Source: Clostridiales bacterium
Lineage (GTDB): Bacteria; Bacillota; Clostridia; Oscillospirales; UBA644
DNA: 64,000 nt
Reading direction: 5' to 3'
Assembly: GCA_016281915.1 (NCBI GenBank)
Contig: JAEEJO010000032.1
Coordinates: 1 to 64,000 of the forward strand
Positions 54,279-63,317 of this stretch are shown here, piece by piece. The notes under the pieces were generated by a model. The model had not been told where the DNA came from, made no database searches, and saw only the letters and a program-made list of their open reading frames with translations. Each line of letters begins with the position of its first letter. Position 1 is the first letter of the stretch. A program made the translations under genes and the position numbers.

Positions 54279-55682
54279 ATGAAAAAAATAATGTGCTTTT
54301 GTATGTGTATTCTTACGGTATTTATCTGTATGTCATGTTCGGGCAGAGTAGAAGAGTTTGTACCTGAATATGAAACAGAGCTGACTGCCGGCGCCACTGA
54401 TCTGAAGGGTGCCGAGATTATCTTCGGATGGGATACCGGAAGAAACGGTTCTACTCTCGGTTATATTGAAGACACGGACTTCGGTGACCTTGCCTCTGAG
54501 AGAGTAAAGGACGTGGAATCACGGTATAACTGCAAAATTTCATTTGTCAATCAGGACTCTATCGGAAGCCGCGCATATGTAAGCGCCATTTCGGGAACAT
54601 ATCAATACGATGCGATAGCTCAGGCAACGTTCGGCCTTGTCAACTATATGCGGGCGAGCGCTTTTCAGGATCTTGTTCCTCTTCAGGGTCTTGACGTATT
54701 CGACGAAACAAAATGGGGCAGCAGATATATGCGTATCTCCACTATGTTCGACGGCTCTATCTACGGAATTATCCCGGCAGCCCTTCCGATGAGAACGTTT
54801 GACTCTGAGGTAAATATAATCGCTGTAAATGAAGACTACGTCGCAGCCGTTCAGGAAACAGATCCGAGAGATTATTTTGAAAACGGTGAATGGAACTGGG
54901 ATACTTTTGAGCACTGCCTTCTCAACTTTGCTCAGACAAACAACTCAAACGAGTATGTTTATTCGTTTACGTCCGGATTCGGCGGGTTTTCCCGCGATCT
55001 CGGCCTTTGCAACGGCAACACGTTCGTTACGTTCAAAGACGACGGCTCGTATGAACTGGGATATTTCACGCCCTCCGCGATCGACGCATACAACAGATGC
55101 TACGACTGGTTTTACGGCTCTTTCTCATCGTACGTTACAGACGAGTATCTGCCCGAGCTTTTCGCCGGCGGCGGTGCGGTAATGTATTATACCAATACAA
55201 ACAAGCTTTTTGCCACTACAGACAGCCTGTCATTCCAGCTTGAAAATATCGGTATAGTGCCTGTTCCCTGCGGTCCGAACGCAAAAGATCCGTTTGACTA
55301 CAAAACGTCATACGCAAGCGGCGCCTATACGGTATGTATTCCTCTTACATCAAGGGATGCTGAGATCACGTCTCTTGTTCTTGACGGACTTTTTGAAGCG
55401 TTCCCCGGATACGAGACAAAAGAATCTATCATAGAATATCTTACGAGGTATTACTTCAACGACGTAAGAGATTCCGAGTTTATGGTCGAGATCACAACCG
55501 GTCCGCATACGCTTTATCACGATCATCATCACGGTATGAGCACGATGTTCGACCAGATCCCCAACGGCGGTGTCGCAGCTACCGTGGAATCATATAAAAG
55601 CGCGATTTACGACGCCGCGGAAGAGTATGTAATATCCATGTATGAAACTCTTAACGAGTATAACGACCGTTTCCACGAATAA
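54279..55682 (+). CDS. Solute-binding lipoprotein (ABC-transporter type), copy D
   Basis: Exported lipoprotein of 467 residues with lipobox MSC (Cys near 20). Same layout as copy C: ATDLKGAEIIFGWDTG, RVKDVESRYNCKISFVNQ, EWNWDTFEHCLLNF (W-x-W-D), a serine/glycine-rich middle part, and the C-terminal LFEAFPGYETKESIIEYLTRY which matches copy C. The VEEFVPEYE start of the mature protein recalls copies A and B (VPEF, VPEY). No permease gene is near. It sits directly before the GH130 gene, so a mannose-containing oligosaccharide is a reasonable but unproven ligand. Confidence 0.82.
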   Translation: MKKIMCFCMCILTVFICMSCSGRVEEFVPEYETELTAGATDLKGAEIIFGWDTGRNGSTLGYIEDTDFGDLASERVKDVESRYNCKISFVNQDSIGSRAYVSAISGTYQYDAIAQATFGLVNYMRASAFQDLVPLQGLDVFDETKWGSRYMRISTMFDGSIYGIIPAALPMRTFDSEVNIIAVNEDYVAAVQETDPRDYFENGEWNWDTFEHCLLNFAQTNNSNEYVYSFTSGFGGFSRDLGLCNGNTFVTFKDDGSYELGYFTPSAIDAYNRCYDWFYGSFSSYVTDEYLPELFAGGGAVMYYTNTNKLFATTDSLSFQLENIGIVPVPCGPNAKDPFDYKTSYASGAYTVCIPLTSRDAEITSLVLDGLFEAFPGYETKESIIEYLTRYYFNDVRDSEFMVEITTGPHTLYHDHHHGMSTMFDQIPNGGVAATVESYKSAIYDAAEEYVISMYETLNEYNDRFHE

Positions 55683-55725
55683 TAATTAATATTGCGGATA
55701 TTTCGGCATACAACGTCAAAAGCTG

Positions 55726-55755
55726 TTGACATTTTGCCGTTGTGTGTAGTATAAT
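55726..55755 (+). promoter_or_regulatory. Promoter of the GH130 gene
   Basis: TTGACA, 18-base spacer, TATAAT. Confidence 0.75.
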
Positions 55756-55827
55756 ATCCGGGACGGGCGATTAAATTACCATTTTCGCAGATCCGTATAT
55801 TTAACTTCAGATAAAAGGAGATTATTC

Positions 55828-56835
55828 ATGCCTACAATTATCGGACAGAATCTGCCTAATATCCCCTGGGAGGATAAGCCGGCAGGATGCAATAAAGTGC
55901 TTTGGCGCTATTCGGGCAATCCCGTTATACCGAGAGACCTTCTTCCCGATTCAAACAGTATCTTCAACTCGGCGGTCGTTCCTTTCAAGGGCGGATTCGC
56001 AGGCGTTTTCCGCTGTGATAATACCGGACGTTACATGCGTATCCACGCAGGTTTTTCTGATGACGGTATCCACTGGAAAATCAATCCCAAACCCATTAAA
56101 ATGATATGCGACGATCCGGACGTCGGAGAATTCGTTTATGCATACGACCCCCGCGTTGTATGGATCGAAGACAGATATTACGTTATCTGGTGCAACGGCT
56201 ATCACGGTCCTACGATCGGCCTTGCATATACGTTCGATTTTGAAAAATTCTATCAGCTCGAAAACGCATTCCTGCCCTATAACAGAAACGGCGTTCTTTT
56301 CCCGAGAAAGATAAACGGCGAGTATTATATGCTTTCACGTCCGAGCGATACGGGACATACCGCTTTCGGCGATATTTTCGTCAGCCGAAGCAAAGATCTC
56401 GTTTACTGGGGCAAACACCGTCATATAATGGAACCGTGCGGTTCATGGCAGTCAAGAAAGATCGGTCCCGGCCCCGCGCCGATAGAAACGACCGAAGGCT
56501 GGCTGCTTATCTATCACGGCGTTCTGCAAAGCTGCAACGGATTTGTTTATCATGCGGGCGCAGCGCTTCTTGATATCAACGAACCGTGGAAAGTTCTTTA
56601 CAGAACCGATCCGTATATCATCTCACCCCAGGAAATTTACGAGTGCGTTGGCGACGTTCCGAATGTCGTTTTCCCCTGCGCAACTTTAACAGACGCAGCA
56701 ACGGGACGCATTGCGATGTATTACGGCGCCGCCGATACAGTAACCGGTCTTGCTTTCATGCAGGTTGACGAACTTATCGATTTCATCAAAAACAATTCCA
56801 TGAAGATCGAAAAACGTCCCCAGAGAGCAACGTGA
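55828..56835 (+). CDS. Glycoside hydrolase family 130 enzyme (beta-mannoside phosphorylase-like)
   Basis: A cytoplasmic five-bladed propeller of 335 residues. GH130 enzymes cleave beta-1,2- or beta-1,4-linked mannosides, mostly by phosphorolysis. Conserved parts: [60 protein letters not shown] with the catalytic Asp107, and [21 protein letters not shown], followed by [16 protein letters not shown]. Without a signal peptide it acts on imported oligosaccharides. Substrate linkage and choice of phosphorylase over hydrolase are not fixed by this reading. Adjacent to a solute-binding lipoprotein gene with a similar promoter. Confidence 0.88.
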   Translation: MPTIIGQNLPNIPWEDKPAGCNKVLWRYSGNPVIPRDLLPDSNSIFNSAVVPFKGGFAGVFRCDNTGRYMRIHAGFSDDGIHWKINPKPIKMICDDPDVGEFVYAYDPRVVWIEDRYYVIWCNGYHGPTIGLAYTFDFEKFYQLENAFLPYNRNGVLFPRKINGEYYMLSRPSDTGHTAFGDIFVSRSKDLVYWGKHRHIMEPCGSWQSRKIGPGPAPIETTEGWLLIYHGVLQSCNGFVYHAGAALLDINEPWKVLYRTDPYIISPQEIYECVGDVPNVVFPCATLTDAATGRIAMYYGAADTVTGLAFMQVDELIDFIKNNSMKIEKRPQRAT

Positions 56836-56857
56836 CGGAAAATACAGAAAAACAAAT

Positions 56858-56883
56858 CAGCGTCATCGGTTTCGGTGACGCTG
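56858..56883 (+). terminator. Hairpin after the GH130 gene
   Basis: An 8-bp stem CAGCGTCA/TGACGCTG (56858-56865 with 56876-56883), then AAATTTACG; the T tract is absent, so termination would be weak. Confidence 0.4.
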
Positions 56884-56898
56884 AAATTTACGGGAAAT

Positions 56899-57771
56899 AT
56901 GACTTATAAAAAATGTGAACTGTGTCCGAGGGAATGCGGAGCTGACAGGACCGTATCTCACGGCTTCTGCCTCGGTGGAGCCTGCGCCAACGTAACAAGA
57001 GCCGCAAAGCACTTCTGGGAAGAGCCTGTCATAAGCGGAAAAAACGGCTCGGGCACGATATTTTTTTCAGGCTGCACCATGCGGTGCGTTTACTGCCAGA
57101 ACAGCGAGATCAGCAGAGATATATCAGGCAGAAATGTTTCTGACGAGGAGCTCTGTGAAATCATTCTTTCACTTCAGAACGACGGAGCGGAAAACATCAA
57201 TCTTGTAAATCCTGTCCATTTCGCGCCGAGCATAAAAAACGCTCTTCTTGCGGCAAAACCCTCGATCCCCGTCGTATGGAACTCGGGCGGATGGGAAAGA
57301 GTGGAAACTCTTCGCGAGATGGAGGGGCTAATTGATATCTATCTTCCCGATTTCAAGTATTTTTCCGATGAAAAAGCGCTGAAATATTCGGGAATAGGCG
57401 ATTATGCTCAAACAGCAGCCAATGCGATAAACGAGATGTTCAGACAGGTCGGCGACGTTGTTATTGAAAACGGACTTATGAAAAAAGGTGTTATAGTCCG
57501 TCATCTCGTCCTTCCGTCAATGTCGGTCCAATCAGTAAAAGCGCTGCGTTTCATGCGTGAAAACCTTCCGGACGGCGTATGGGTGAGCCTTATGGGACAG
57601 TATATCCCGGCAGGAGACGTTTCTTCTGAAAATTTTCCCGAAATCAACAGGAAAATAACCATAAAAGAGTATAATACCGTTCTGCGGGAATTTCGCAATC
57701 TCGGTTTCGACGGTTTTTGTCAGGAGCTTTCCTCCGCGTCGGAAGATTTTGTGCCTGTTCTGAAAGACTGA
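56899..57771 (+). CDS. Radical SAM protein, PflA/PflX-like
   Basis: Iron-sulfur radical SAM protein of 290 residues. The cluster motif is FSGCTMRCVYCQNSEIS (Cys 59, 63, 66). The N-terminal CELCPRECGADRTVSHGFC provides extra Cys, typical of the COG1313 group related to the pyruvate formate-lyase activating enzyme. LIDIYLPDFKYFS and VIVRHLVLPSMS follow in the barrel. Its target is unknown; group members are not characterised as true PFL activators. The ATG at 56899 is chosen over a GTG inside the hairpin at 56858-56883. Ends four bases before the converging ribU stop. Confidence 0.87.
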   Translation: MTYKKCELCPRECGADRTVSHGFCLGGACANVTRAAKHFWEEPVISGKNGSGTIFFSGCTMRCVYCQNSEISRDISGRNVSDEELCEIILSLQNDGAENINLVNPVHFAPSIKNALLAAKPSIPVVWNSGGWERVETLREMEGLIDIYLPDFKYFSDEKALKYSGIGDYAQTAANAINEMFRQVGDVVIENGLMKKGVIVRHLVLPSMSVQSVKALRFMRENLPDGVWVSLMGQYIPAGDVSSENFPEINRKITIKEYNTVLREFRNLGFDGFCQELSSASEDFVPVLKD

Positions 57772-57774
57772 ATA

Positions 57775-58425
57775 TCAGTCAAACAGCGCGGAGACCGTTC
57801 GTGAAACGAGCTTGTAAACAATGAAGGTGATCACTGCGTTGATGCCTGCCTTAAGAAGGTTGAACGGAATGATCACGGGAATAAGCATTGCAACAACTGC
57901 TTCCGGCGCGGTATTCATGAAAATCGGAGTAAAAACAAGATTCATGAGCACCATCAGGGCTGTCTGAACAATGATTCCGGCTATAAGGGCAAGTATCGCG
58001 CGTTTTATGTTTTTGCCGCGGGTATAGATCAGCCCTGCGATCACAACAAAGCCGCCCGTTGCCGCAAAGTGCATTATTATGCCGATTATTCCGCTTGACG
58101 AGCTGACAGTTATGCCCTGAATAACGCTTACCGCCGCTGTCATCAGAAGGCCCCACCACGGACCGAAAAGGAAGGTGGATATCAGTATGGGGATATCTGC
58201 CGGGTCGTATTCAAGAAAGGGTGCGGTGGGAAACGGGATTCTGATAAGAACCATCAGAACGATGCTCAGTGCCGACATGACTGCGAGAGTCGTTATTTTT
58301 TTCGTATTAACTCTGCCTGTTGCTTTGCGTTTTGACCTGAGAATAACTGCCGTCAGCGTCAACGCTGCCGCGACAACTGCCGCAACGGCAGCAAGAACGA
58401 TATACTCGGTCGCGATGTTGTTCAT
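57775..58425 (-). CDS. ribU: Riboflavin ECF transporter S component RibU
   Basis: Substrate-binding membrane subunit of an energy-coupling factor importer, 216 residues with about six helices: an N-terminal helix, then ITTLAVMSALSIVLMVLIRIPFP, LEYDPADIPILISTFLFGPWWGLLMTAAVSVIQGI and others. The EYDPADIP segment is the usual core of RibU-like S components. The decisive evidence is the FMN riboswitch in its leader. It needs the shared EcfA/A'/T module encoded elsewhere. GAGGAGTG precedes the ATG at 58425; the longer frame runs through the terminator and is rejected. Confidence 0.93.
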   Translation of the reverse strand: MNNIATEYIVLAAVAAVVAAALTLTAVILRSKRKATGRVNTKKITTLAVMSALSIVLMVLIRIPFPTAPFLEYDPADIPILISTFLFGPWWGLLMTAAVSVIQGITVSSSSGIIGIIMHFAATGGFVVIAGLIYTRGKNIKRAILALIAGIIVQTALMVLMNLVFTPIFMNTAPEAVVAMLIPVIIPFNLLKAGINAVITFIVYKLVSRTVSALFD

Positions 58426-58437
58426 AAAAACACTCCT

Positions 58438-58472
58438 CAAAAAAATAAAGTTCCCGAATAATCCGGGAACTT
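58438..58472 (-). terminator. Expression-platform terminator of the FMN riboswitch
   Basis: A 9-bp stem AAGTTCCCG/CGGGAACTT (58448-58456 with 58464-58472), followed on the minus strand by TTATTTTTTT. It lies 12 bases before the ribU start, between aptamer and coding region. Confidence 0.9.
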
Positions 58473-58501
58473 GTTTTTTGAAAACCACGCAAATGCATGA
58501 A

Positions 58502-58625
58502 TATCTTCTGCCATCCGGACTTTACCGTCGGCAACGGGATCTCACCGTTTCGGCCTGAAAAATTCAGGTTAGTGGGCTATAACCACCGGTCAGGGAATTT
58601 CGCCCTGCCCCGAAGGATTATTCGA
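58502..58625 (-). promoter_or_regulatory. FMN riboswitch (RFN element)
   Basis: On the minus strand the leader contains the conserved RFN core: TTCGGGGCAGGG, then AATTCCCTGACCGGTGG, TAGCCCACTAACC, a variable stem, GAAACGGTGAGATCCCG, and GACGGTAAAGTCCGGATGG with AGAAGAT, whose end pairs with the ATCCTTC start (P1). The six-stem junction is complete. FMN binding would favour the terminator at 58438-58472 and switch off ribU. Confidence 0.95.
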
Positions 58626-58634
58626 TTTGCGGAA

Positions 58635-58663
58635 ATTATAGCACTTCACAAACGTTTTGTCAA
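58635..58663 (-). promoter_or_regulatory. Consensus promoter of the riboswitch and ribU
   Basis: Minus-strand TTGACA (58663-58658), 17-base spacer, TATAAT (58640-58635): an exact consensus match, as usual for a constitutive riboswitch leader. Confidence 0.9.
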
Positions 58664-58724
58664 TATGTGAATGCAAAGATTCGCCGATATTTCTTAAAAT
58701 TATGGTTTTAGACACAATTTGCAC

Positions 58725-58753
58725 TTTACAAAATGCAGATTATCTGATATAAT
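58725..58753 (+). promoter_or_regulatory. Promoter of the prfA-murA unit
   Basis: TTTACA, 17-base spacer, TATAAT. Confidence 0.7.
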
Positions 58754-58784
58754 ATATAATAAGATAATATGGGAAAGTGTAAAT

Positions 58785-59858
58785 ATGCTGGAAAAACTAC
58801 AAAGTATTTCGGAACGACTTGATACGGTAAATGAAAAGCTTACCGATCCGGACATCATAACAGATCAGGAACAGTATAAAAAATATATGAGGGAGCATAA
58901 AAACCTCTCTCCGATAGTAGATAAATATAAAGAGCTCCTCGCCGCAAAACGCAACGTTGACGAGGCGCGTGAGCTTATGGAAGAAACGCTCGAACCGGAT
59001 TTCCGCGAGGTAGTGGAAGAGGAATACAGAACGGGAAAAGAGCGTATAGAAGAGCTTGAAAACGAAATAAAGATACTTCTTCTTCCCAAAGACCCCAACG
59101 ACGATAAAAACGTTATCGTTGAGATCCGCGGCGGCGCCGGAGGCGAAGAGGCTGCGCTTTTTGCCGCCTCTCTTTACAGAATGTATTCGATGTATGCCGA
59201 GAAAAAGGGTTATAAAACAGAGGTTCTTTCAATAAACGAAACCGAGCTTGGCGGAATCAAGGAGATCACTTTTTCCATCGAGGGCGAAGGCGCATACAGC
59301 AGGCTTAAATTCGAAAGCGGCGTTCACCGTGTTCAGCGCGTCCCCGAAACGGAGTCACAGGGCAGGATCCACACCTCCACGGTTACCGTCGCAGTCCTTC
59401 CCGAGGCAGACGAAGTGGAAGTTGAGATAAATCCGGCGGACCTCATTATTGAAACCCACCGTTCAGGCGGCGCGGGCGGTCAGCACGTCAACAAGACTGA
59501 AAGCGCGATACGCATAATCCACGTTCCCACCAACACCGTCGTTGACTGTCAGGACGAGCGGAGCCAGTATAAAAACCGCGAACGCGCAATGAAGATATTG
59601 CGTTCCAGAATATATGAAAGCATGCTTGCGGAACAGAACGCAAAGATCGCGTCCGACCGTAAACTTCAGGTAGGCACGGGAGACAGAAGCGAACGTATAA
59701 GAACATATAACTTCCCTCAGGGGCGCGTTACCGATCACAGGATCGGACTTACGCTTTACAAGATCCTCCAGATAATGGACGGTGATCTTGATGAACTGAT
59801 AGATGCGCTCATCACTACCGATCAGGCGGAAAAGCTGAAAGCGGGGAAAGAAGAATGA
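58785..59858 (+). CDS. prfA: Peptide chain release factor 1
   Basis: Reads UAA and UAG stop codons and triggers peptide release on the ribosome. The 357 residues match the family. GGQ is at 231-233 in [18 protein letters not shown], the stop-codon tripeptide is PET (187-189) in [17 protein letters not shown], as in Bacillus RF1, and the coiled N-terminal domain (about 10-100) is intact. Start at 58785 after GGGAAAG; the longer frame is rejected as it overlaps the promoter. Overlaps the following gene by four bases. prmC, often its neighbour, is not here. Confidence 0.97.
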   Translation: MLEKLQSISERLDTVNEKLTDPDIITDQEQYKKYMREHKNLSPIVDKYKELLAAKRNVDEARELMEETLEPDFREVVEEEYRTGKERIEELENEIKILLLPKDPNDDKNVIVEIRGGAGGEEAALFAASLYRMYSMYAEKKGYKTEVLSINETELGGIKEITFSIEGEGAYSRLKFESGVHRVQRVPETESQGRIHTSTVTVAVLPEADEVEVEINPADLIIETHRSGGAGGQHVNKTESAIRIIHVPTNTVVDCQDERSQYKNRERAMKILRSRIYESMLAEQNAKIASDRKLQVGTGDRSERIRTYNFPQGRVTDHRIGLTLYKILQIMDGDLDELIDALITTDQAEKLKAGKEE

Positions 59859-60241
59859 AGGCAAAAACCATTATCGTGATTGTTATCCTGTCAGTTGTTC
59901 TCGGCACTGCGTTTACCGCGATAGGCGCATTCTGCCCCGTCTGGCTTGAAACATACAAGGACGTTTACACCATGCGCTTTGGCATTCCCTTTGCCTTTGC
60001 GGAGCAGACGACCGATATGGTATTCAATTCCGATTTCTTCCCGAGGTATCTTCCTCCTCAGTATTTCCACGAATCGTTCGTAACAACGTTTTATCCCGTC
60101 CCGTTCGTTTTTTCTCTGATAGTGAATACCGTTATCGCCGCGGCGATATGTCTTATAATATATTTCATCCACCGTTCATACAGAAAAAAACATCCGAAAA
60201 AACCGCGTAAGAAAGACGAATATATACCCGTATTCGACTGA
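59855..60241 (+). CDS. Small membrane protein of unknown function
   Basis: Protein of 128 residues with two helices (about 5-27 and 83-106), a loop outside of roughly 55 residues rich in aromatic residues ([23 protein letters not shown]), and a basic cytoplasmic tail ([14 protein letters not shown]). No family recognised. Its ATG overlaps the prfA stop (ATGA), so translation is coupled. A link to the envelope genes that follow is plausible but only from position. Confidence 0.72.
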   Translation: MKAKTIIVIVILSVVLGTAFTAIGAFCPVWLETYKDVYTMRFGIPFAFAEQTTDMVFNSDFFPRYLPPQYFHESFVTTFYPVPFVFSLIVNTVIAAAICLIIYFIHRSYRKKHPKKPRKKDEYIPVFD

Positions 60242-60266
60242 TTTAGGCATAATTCAGGAGATTTAA

Positions 60267-61952
60267 ATGCCCCGGAATATATATACCCCTGCCGGCAGAC
60301 ATGAATGGGCAGATCCCGTTCCGTCCTATAAGGCGAAAACAACCGAAAAAAAGAGAAAAAGGCGCTCTCCGTTCGCGAAATTCATGCGTCGGCTTTCCAA
60401 AAAGCTGAAGCTTGATAAATTCGCGAAAAAAATGAGGGAACTTGCAGACTATTTCGTCCTTAAGGCTCTTCCCGAAAACTCTGCCTTTTCGGTAAAACTT
60501 AAATACTCACACCTTCAGCACACAAGTTTTCTTTATCGGACCGGTTTTATTTTTTCGCACGTTCTGAAGGTCGTCGGACTTGTTCTTCTCGGCATTCTCA
60601 AAACCGTCATGCCCGTAGTCATACCGATTGCAGGCGTATTCGTAATAGGCTATTCGGCATGGGCGGCAAGCGTTTATTCTGTTGCCCTCGAAGTCAAGCT
60701 CGGTGACGAGCACGTTGCGTTCGTCCAGAATCAGCAGGAATTTGACGACATACGCGCATCGGTCGAAGACCGCATTTATTCTGCGGGTGAAACAGAGTAT
60801 ATGATGGAATCGATCCCGACTCTCAGCTTCGTTATCATTGAAAAAGATGAATTTACCGACAGCGAAAAGATCGCGGAAACCCTCTACAACAATTTTCAGG
60901 AATACATCGGGCAGTCCTACGGCTTTTTCTTTGACGGTCAGCTGCTCGGAACGTCTAAAAACGAAAACGATTTTTCAAGGCTTCTGGAAGAAGTCGCGTC
61001 GTGGTATCTTTCGGGCGAAAGAAACGAGACTTACGAGATCCTCAACAATATAGAAATTGTCAGAGACACTTATCCGAAAAACTACGAACGCTCCTATTCC
61101 GATCTTCTCTCTCTTTTCAGAACCTCAAGCAATCCGACAATACACAAGGTATCCAAAAACGAAACTGCCGAAACGATAGCGGAAATGTACGGTATTTCCG
61201 TTCCTGTCCTTGCTCTTCTGAACGATCTGAGCAATACTGACTCTATCTCGTCGGGCGATACCCTCGCGGTCGGCAAACCGTTCTGCGAACTGAAAGTGCA
61301 GACGAAATATCAGGTTCGATATTCCGAGATCATTCCGTTTGAAACAAAAACTACTTATACCGATTCTCTCTACGAGGGAACCACGCAGGTAAAGCAGAGC
61401 GGATCGAACGGCGTATATGAGATAACCGCGGAAGTTTCCGAAGTAAACGGTGTTGAAACATACAGAAACGAGATATCGAGAAAAAGAGTTCAGGACCCCG
61501 TTACCCGTCAGATACTTGTAGGAACAAAAACGATCGCTCCTTCCGGTAAGTTCATGTGGCCTCTTGCCAATCACGCCGGATACCTCTCTTCCGGTTTCGG
61601 CTGGAGAACTCTTAATAAACAGCCGAATTTCCACCGCGGCACAGACCTTGCAGCAGATAAGGATACAAAAATCATTGCTGCGGACGCAGGAACCGTTGTA
61701 GAAGTAGGTTTTCAGAAGGTCGGACTCGGAAACTATGTTGTAATCGACCACGGCAACGGCATACTGTCGTATTACGGACACTGCAACAGAATAGATTCTT
61801 CTGTTTCCAAAGGAAAGAAAGTCTACAAGGGTCAGGTAATAGCGTACGTCGGCAGGACGGGTACCGCAACCGGTTATCATCTGCATTTCGCGCTTTACAA
61901 TAAAGAAACGGGTGAATATTTTGACGCCTACCCGTATATTTCAGGCAATTGA
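60267..61952 (+). CDS. Membrane-anchored LysM-G5-M23 peptidase
   Basis: Cell-wall metallopeptidase of 561 residues. A long basic N-terminal cytoplasmic part (1-90) precedes one transmembrane helix (about 105-140). A coil-like domain follows (150-280), then LysM (IHKVSKNETAETIAEMYGIS, about 290-335), G5 (about 340-420, with VQDPVTRQILVGT at the end) and the peptidase M23 domain (about 435-555) with HRGTDLA (HxxxD) and GYHLHFA (HxH), the four zinc and catalytic residues. All are present, so it is probably an active endopeptidase of peptidoglycan. Located between prfA and murA, consistent with wall growth. Confidence 0.92.
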   Translation: MPRNIYTPAGRHEWADPVPSYKAKTTEKKRKRRSPFAKFMRRLSKKLKLDKFAKKMRELADYFVLKALPENSAFSVKLKYSHLQHTSFLYRTGFIFSHVLKVVGLVLLGILKTVMPVVIPIAGVFVIGYSAWAASVYSVALEVKLGDEHVAFVQNQQEFDDIRASVEDRIYSAGETEYMMESIPTLSFVIIEKDEFTDSEKIAETLYNNFQEYIGQSYGFFFDGQLLGTSKNENDFSRLLEEVASWYLSGERNETYEILNNIEIVRDTYPKNYERSYSDLLSLFRTSSNPTIHKVSKNETAETIAEMYGISVPVLALLNDLSNTDSISSGDTLAVGKPFCELKVQTKYQVRYSEIIPFETKTTYTDSLYEGTTQVKQSGSNGVYEITAEVSEVNGVETYRNEISRKRVQDPVTRQILVGTKTIAPSGKFMWPLANHAGYLSSGFGWRTLNKQPNFHRGTDLAADKDTKIIAADAGTVVEVGFQKVGLGNYVVIDHGNGILSYYGHCNRIDSSVSKGKKVYKGQVIAYVGRTGTATGYHLHFALYNKETGEYFDAYPYISGN

Positions 61953-62021
61953 TTTATAACATACAATAACACAACATAAACAAACACACAGCAAATAATA
62001 CTGATCAGAGGTGCCAGAACA

Positions 62022-63317
62022 TTGAAAAAATACGTCATTAGCGGCGGAAAACCGCTTAACGGCGAGGTTTCGCTGAGCGGCGGCAAGAATGCGGTAGTAG
62101 GGATCATACCTGCGGCGGTTCTTGTAAAGGGAGCGTGCGTTATCGAAAACGTTCCCGGCATAAATGATGTTGCGGATCTTGTTGACATCATGAAAAAAAT
62201 GGGCGCAGACGTAAGATATCTTGACGCAAAAACTCTGCGTATCGACTGCACGAACGTTGTATCATACGTTGCAGACTACGATGCCGTAAGAAAACTTCGC
62301 GCATCCTATTATCTCATAGGCGCGCTTCTTGGACGCTTCGGCCATGCAAGGGTAGGGCTTCCCGGCGGATGCGATTTCGTTGAGAGGCCGATAGACTATC
62401 ACATAAAAGGCTTTGAGGCTCTCGGCGCAAAGGTAGACATCAAGCACGGAATAGTCGTTGCCGATGCCGAAAAGCTGACGGGAACTTCGATGAACCTTGA
62501 TTTTCCGTCAGTAGGCGCTACGGTAAACATAATGCTTGCCGCAGTCCTTGCCGACGGTCTTACCGTGATAGAAAACGCCGGAAAGGAACCCCATATCGTT
62601 GATATCGCAAACTTCCTCAACGCAATGGGCGCACAGATCAAGGGCGCGGGAACGGACATTATCAAGATAAAAGGCGTTTCAGAGCTTCACGGCGGACATT
62701 ACGAAATAATACCCGATCAGATAGAGGCGGGCACTTTTATGGCTGCCGCTGCCGCAGCAGGCGGAAGGGTAACGATAAGAAACGTTATTCCCAAACACCT
62801 TGAATCCATCTCCGCAAAGATCGAGGAATCCGGTGCGAAAATAGAAGAATTCGACGATTATCTCATAGTGTCGAGGGATCCGAAAAGTCCTATTAAAAAT
62901 CTCAATATAAAAACATTGCCGTATCCCGGCTTTCCTACGGATATGCAGTCTCAGATGGCTGCTTTGCTCAGTAAGGCGGGCGGCACATCGATAATAACAG
63001 AGACGATTTTTTCACACAGATTCAAATATGTTGACGAGCTTCGCAGAATGGGCGCAAGAATGACTGTTGACGGCAATATCTGCGTGATAGAGGGCGTTGA
63101 TAAGCTGACGGGAGCTTCCGTAAGAGCGTGTGATCTGAGAACGGGCGTAACGCTTGTTATTGCGGCGCTTATTGCTGAAGGCATCACGGAAATATCCGAC
63201 GTTCGCTATATAGAGCGAGGTTACGAAAACATCGTTGAAAAACTCAGGGCTATCGGCGCAGACATAAGAGTTACCGATGACGACACTCCTGCCGTTACCG
63301 AAACGAAAATAAGCTGA
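62022..63317 (+). CDS. murA: UDP-N-acetylglucosamine 1-carboxyvinyltransferase
   Basis: First committed step of peptidoglycan synthesis: transfers enolpyruvate from PEP to UDP-GlcNAc. The 431-residue sequence has LSGGKNAVVGIIPAAVL (Lys22-Asn23), GHARVGLPGGCDFVERPIDYH with the PEP-binding and fosfomycin target Cys117, NLDFPSVGATVNIMLAA, GGHYEIIPDQIEAGTFM and YPGFPTDMQSQMAALL. A TTG start at 62022 follows AGAGGTG at proper distance; no ATG or GTG is better placed. It overlaps the next gene by one base. Confidence 0.96.
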   Translation: MKKYVISGGKPLNGEVSLSGGKNAVVGIIPAAVLVKGACVIENVPGINDVADLVDIMKKMGADVRYLDAKTLRIDCTNVVSYVADYDAVRKLRASYYLIGALLGRFGHARVGLPGGCDFVERPIDYHIKGFEALGAKVDIKHGIVVADAEKLTGTSMNLDFPSVGATVNIMLAAVLADGLTVIENAGKEPHIVDIANFLNAMGAQIKGAGTDIIKIKGVSELHGGHYEIIPDQIEAGTFMAAAAAAGGRVTIRNVIPKHLESISAKIEESGAKIEEFDDYLIVSRDPKSPIKNLNIKTLPYPGFPTDMQSQMAALLSKAGGTSIITETIFSHRFKYVDELRRMGARMTVDGNICVIEGVDKLTGASVRACDLRTGVTLVIAALIAEGITEISDVRYIERGYENIVEKLRAIGADIRVTDDDTPAVTETKIS

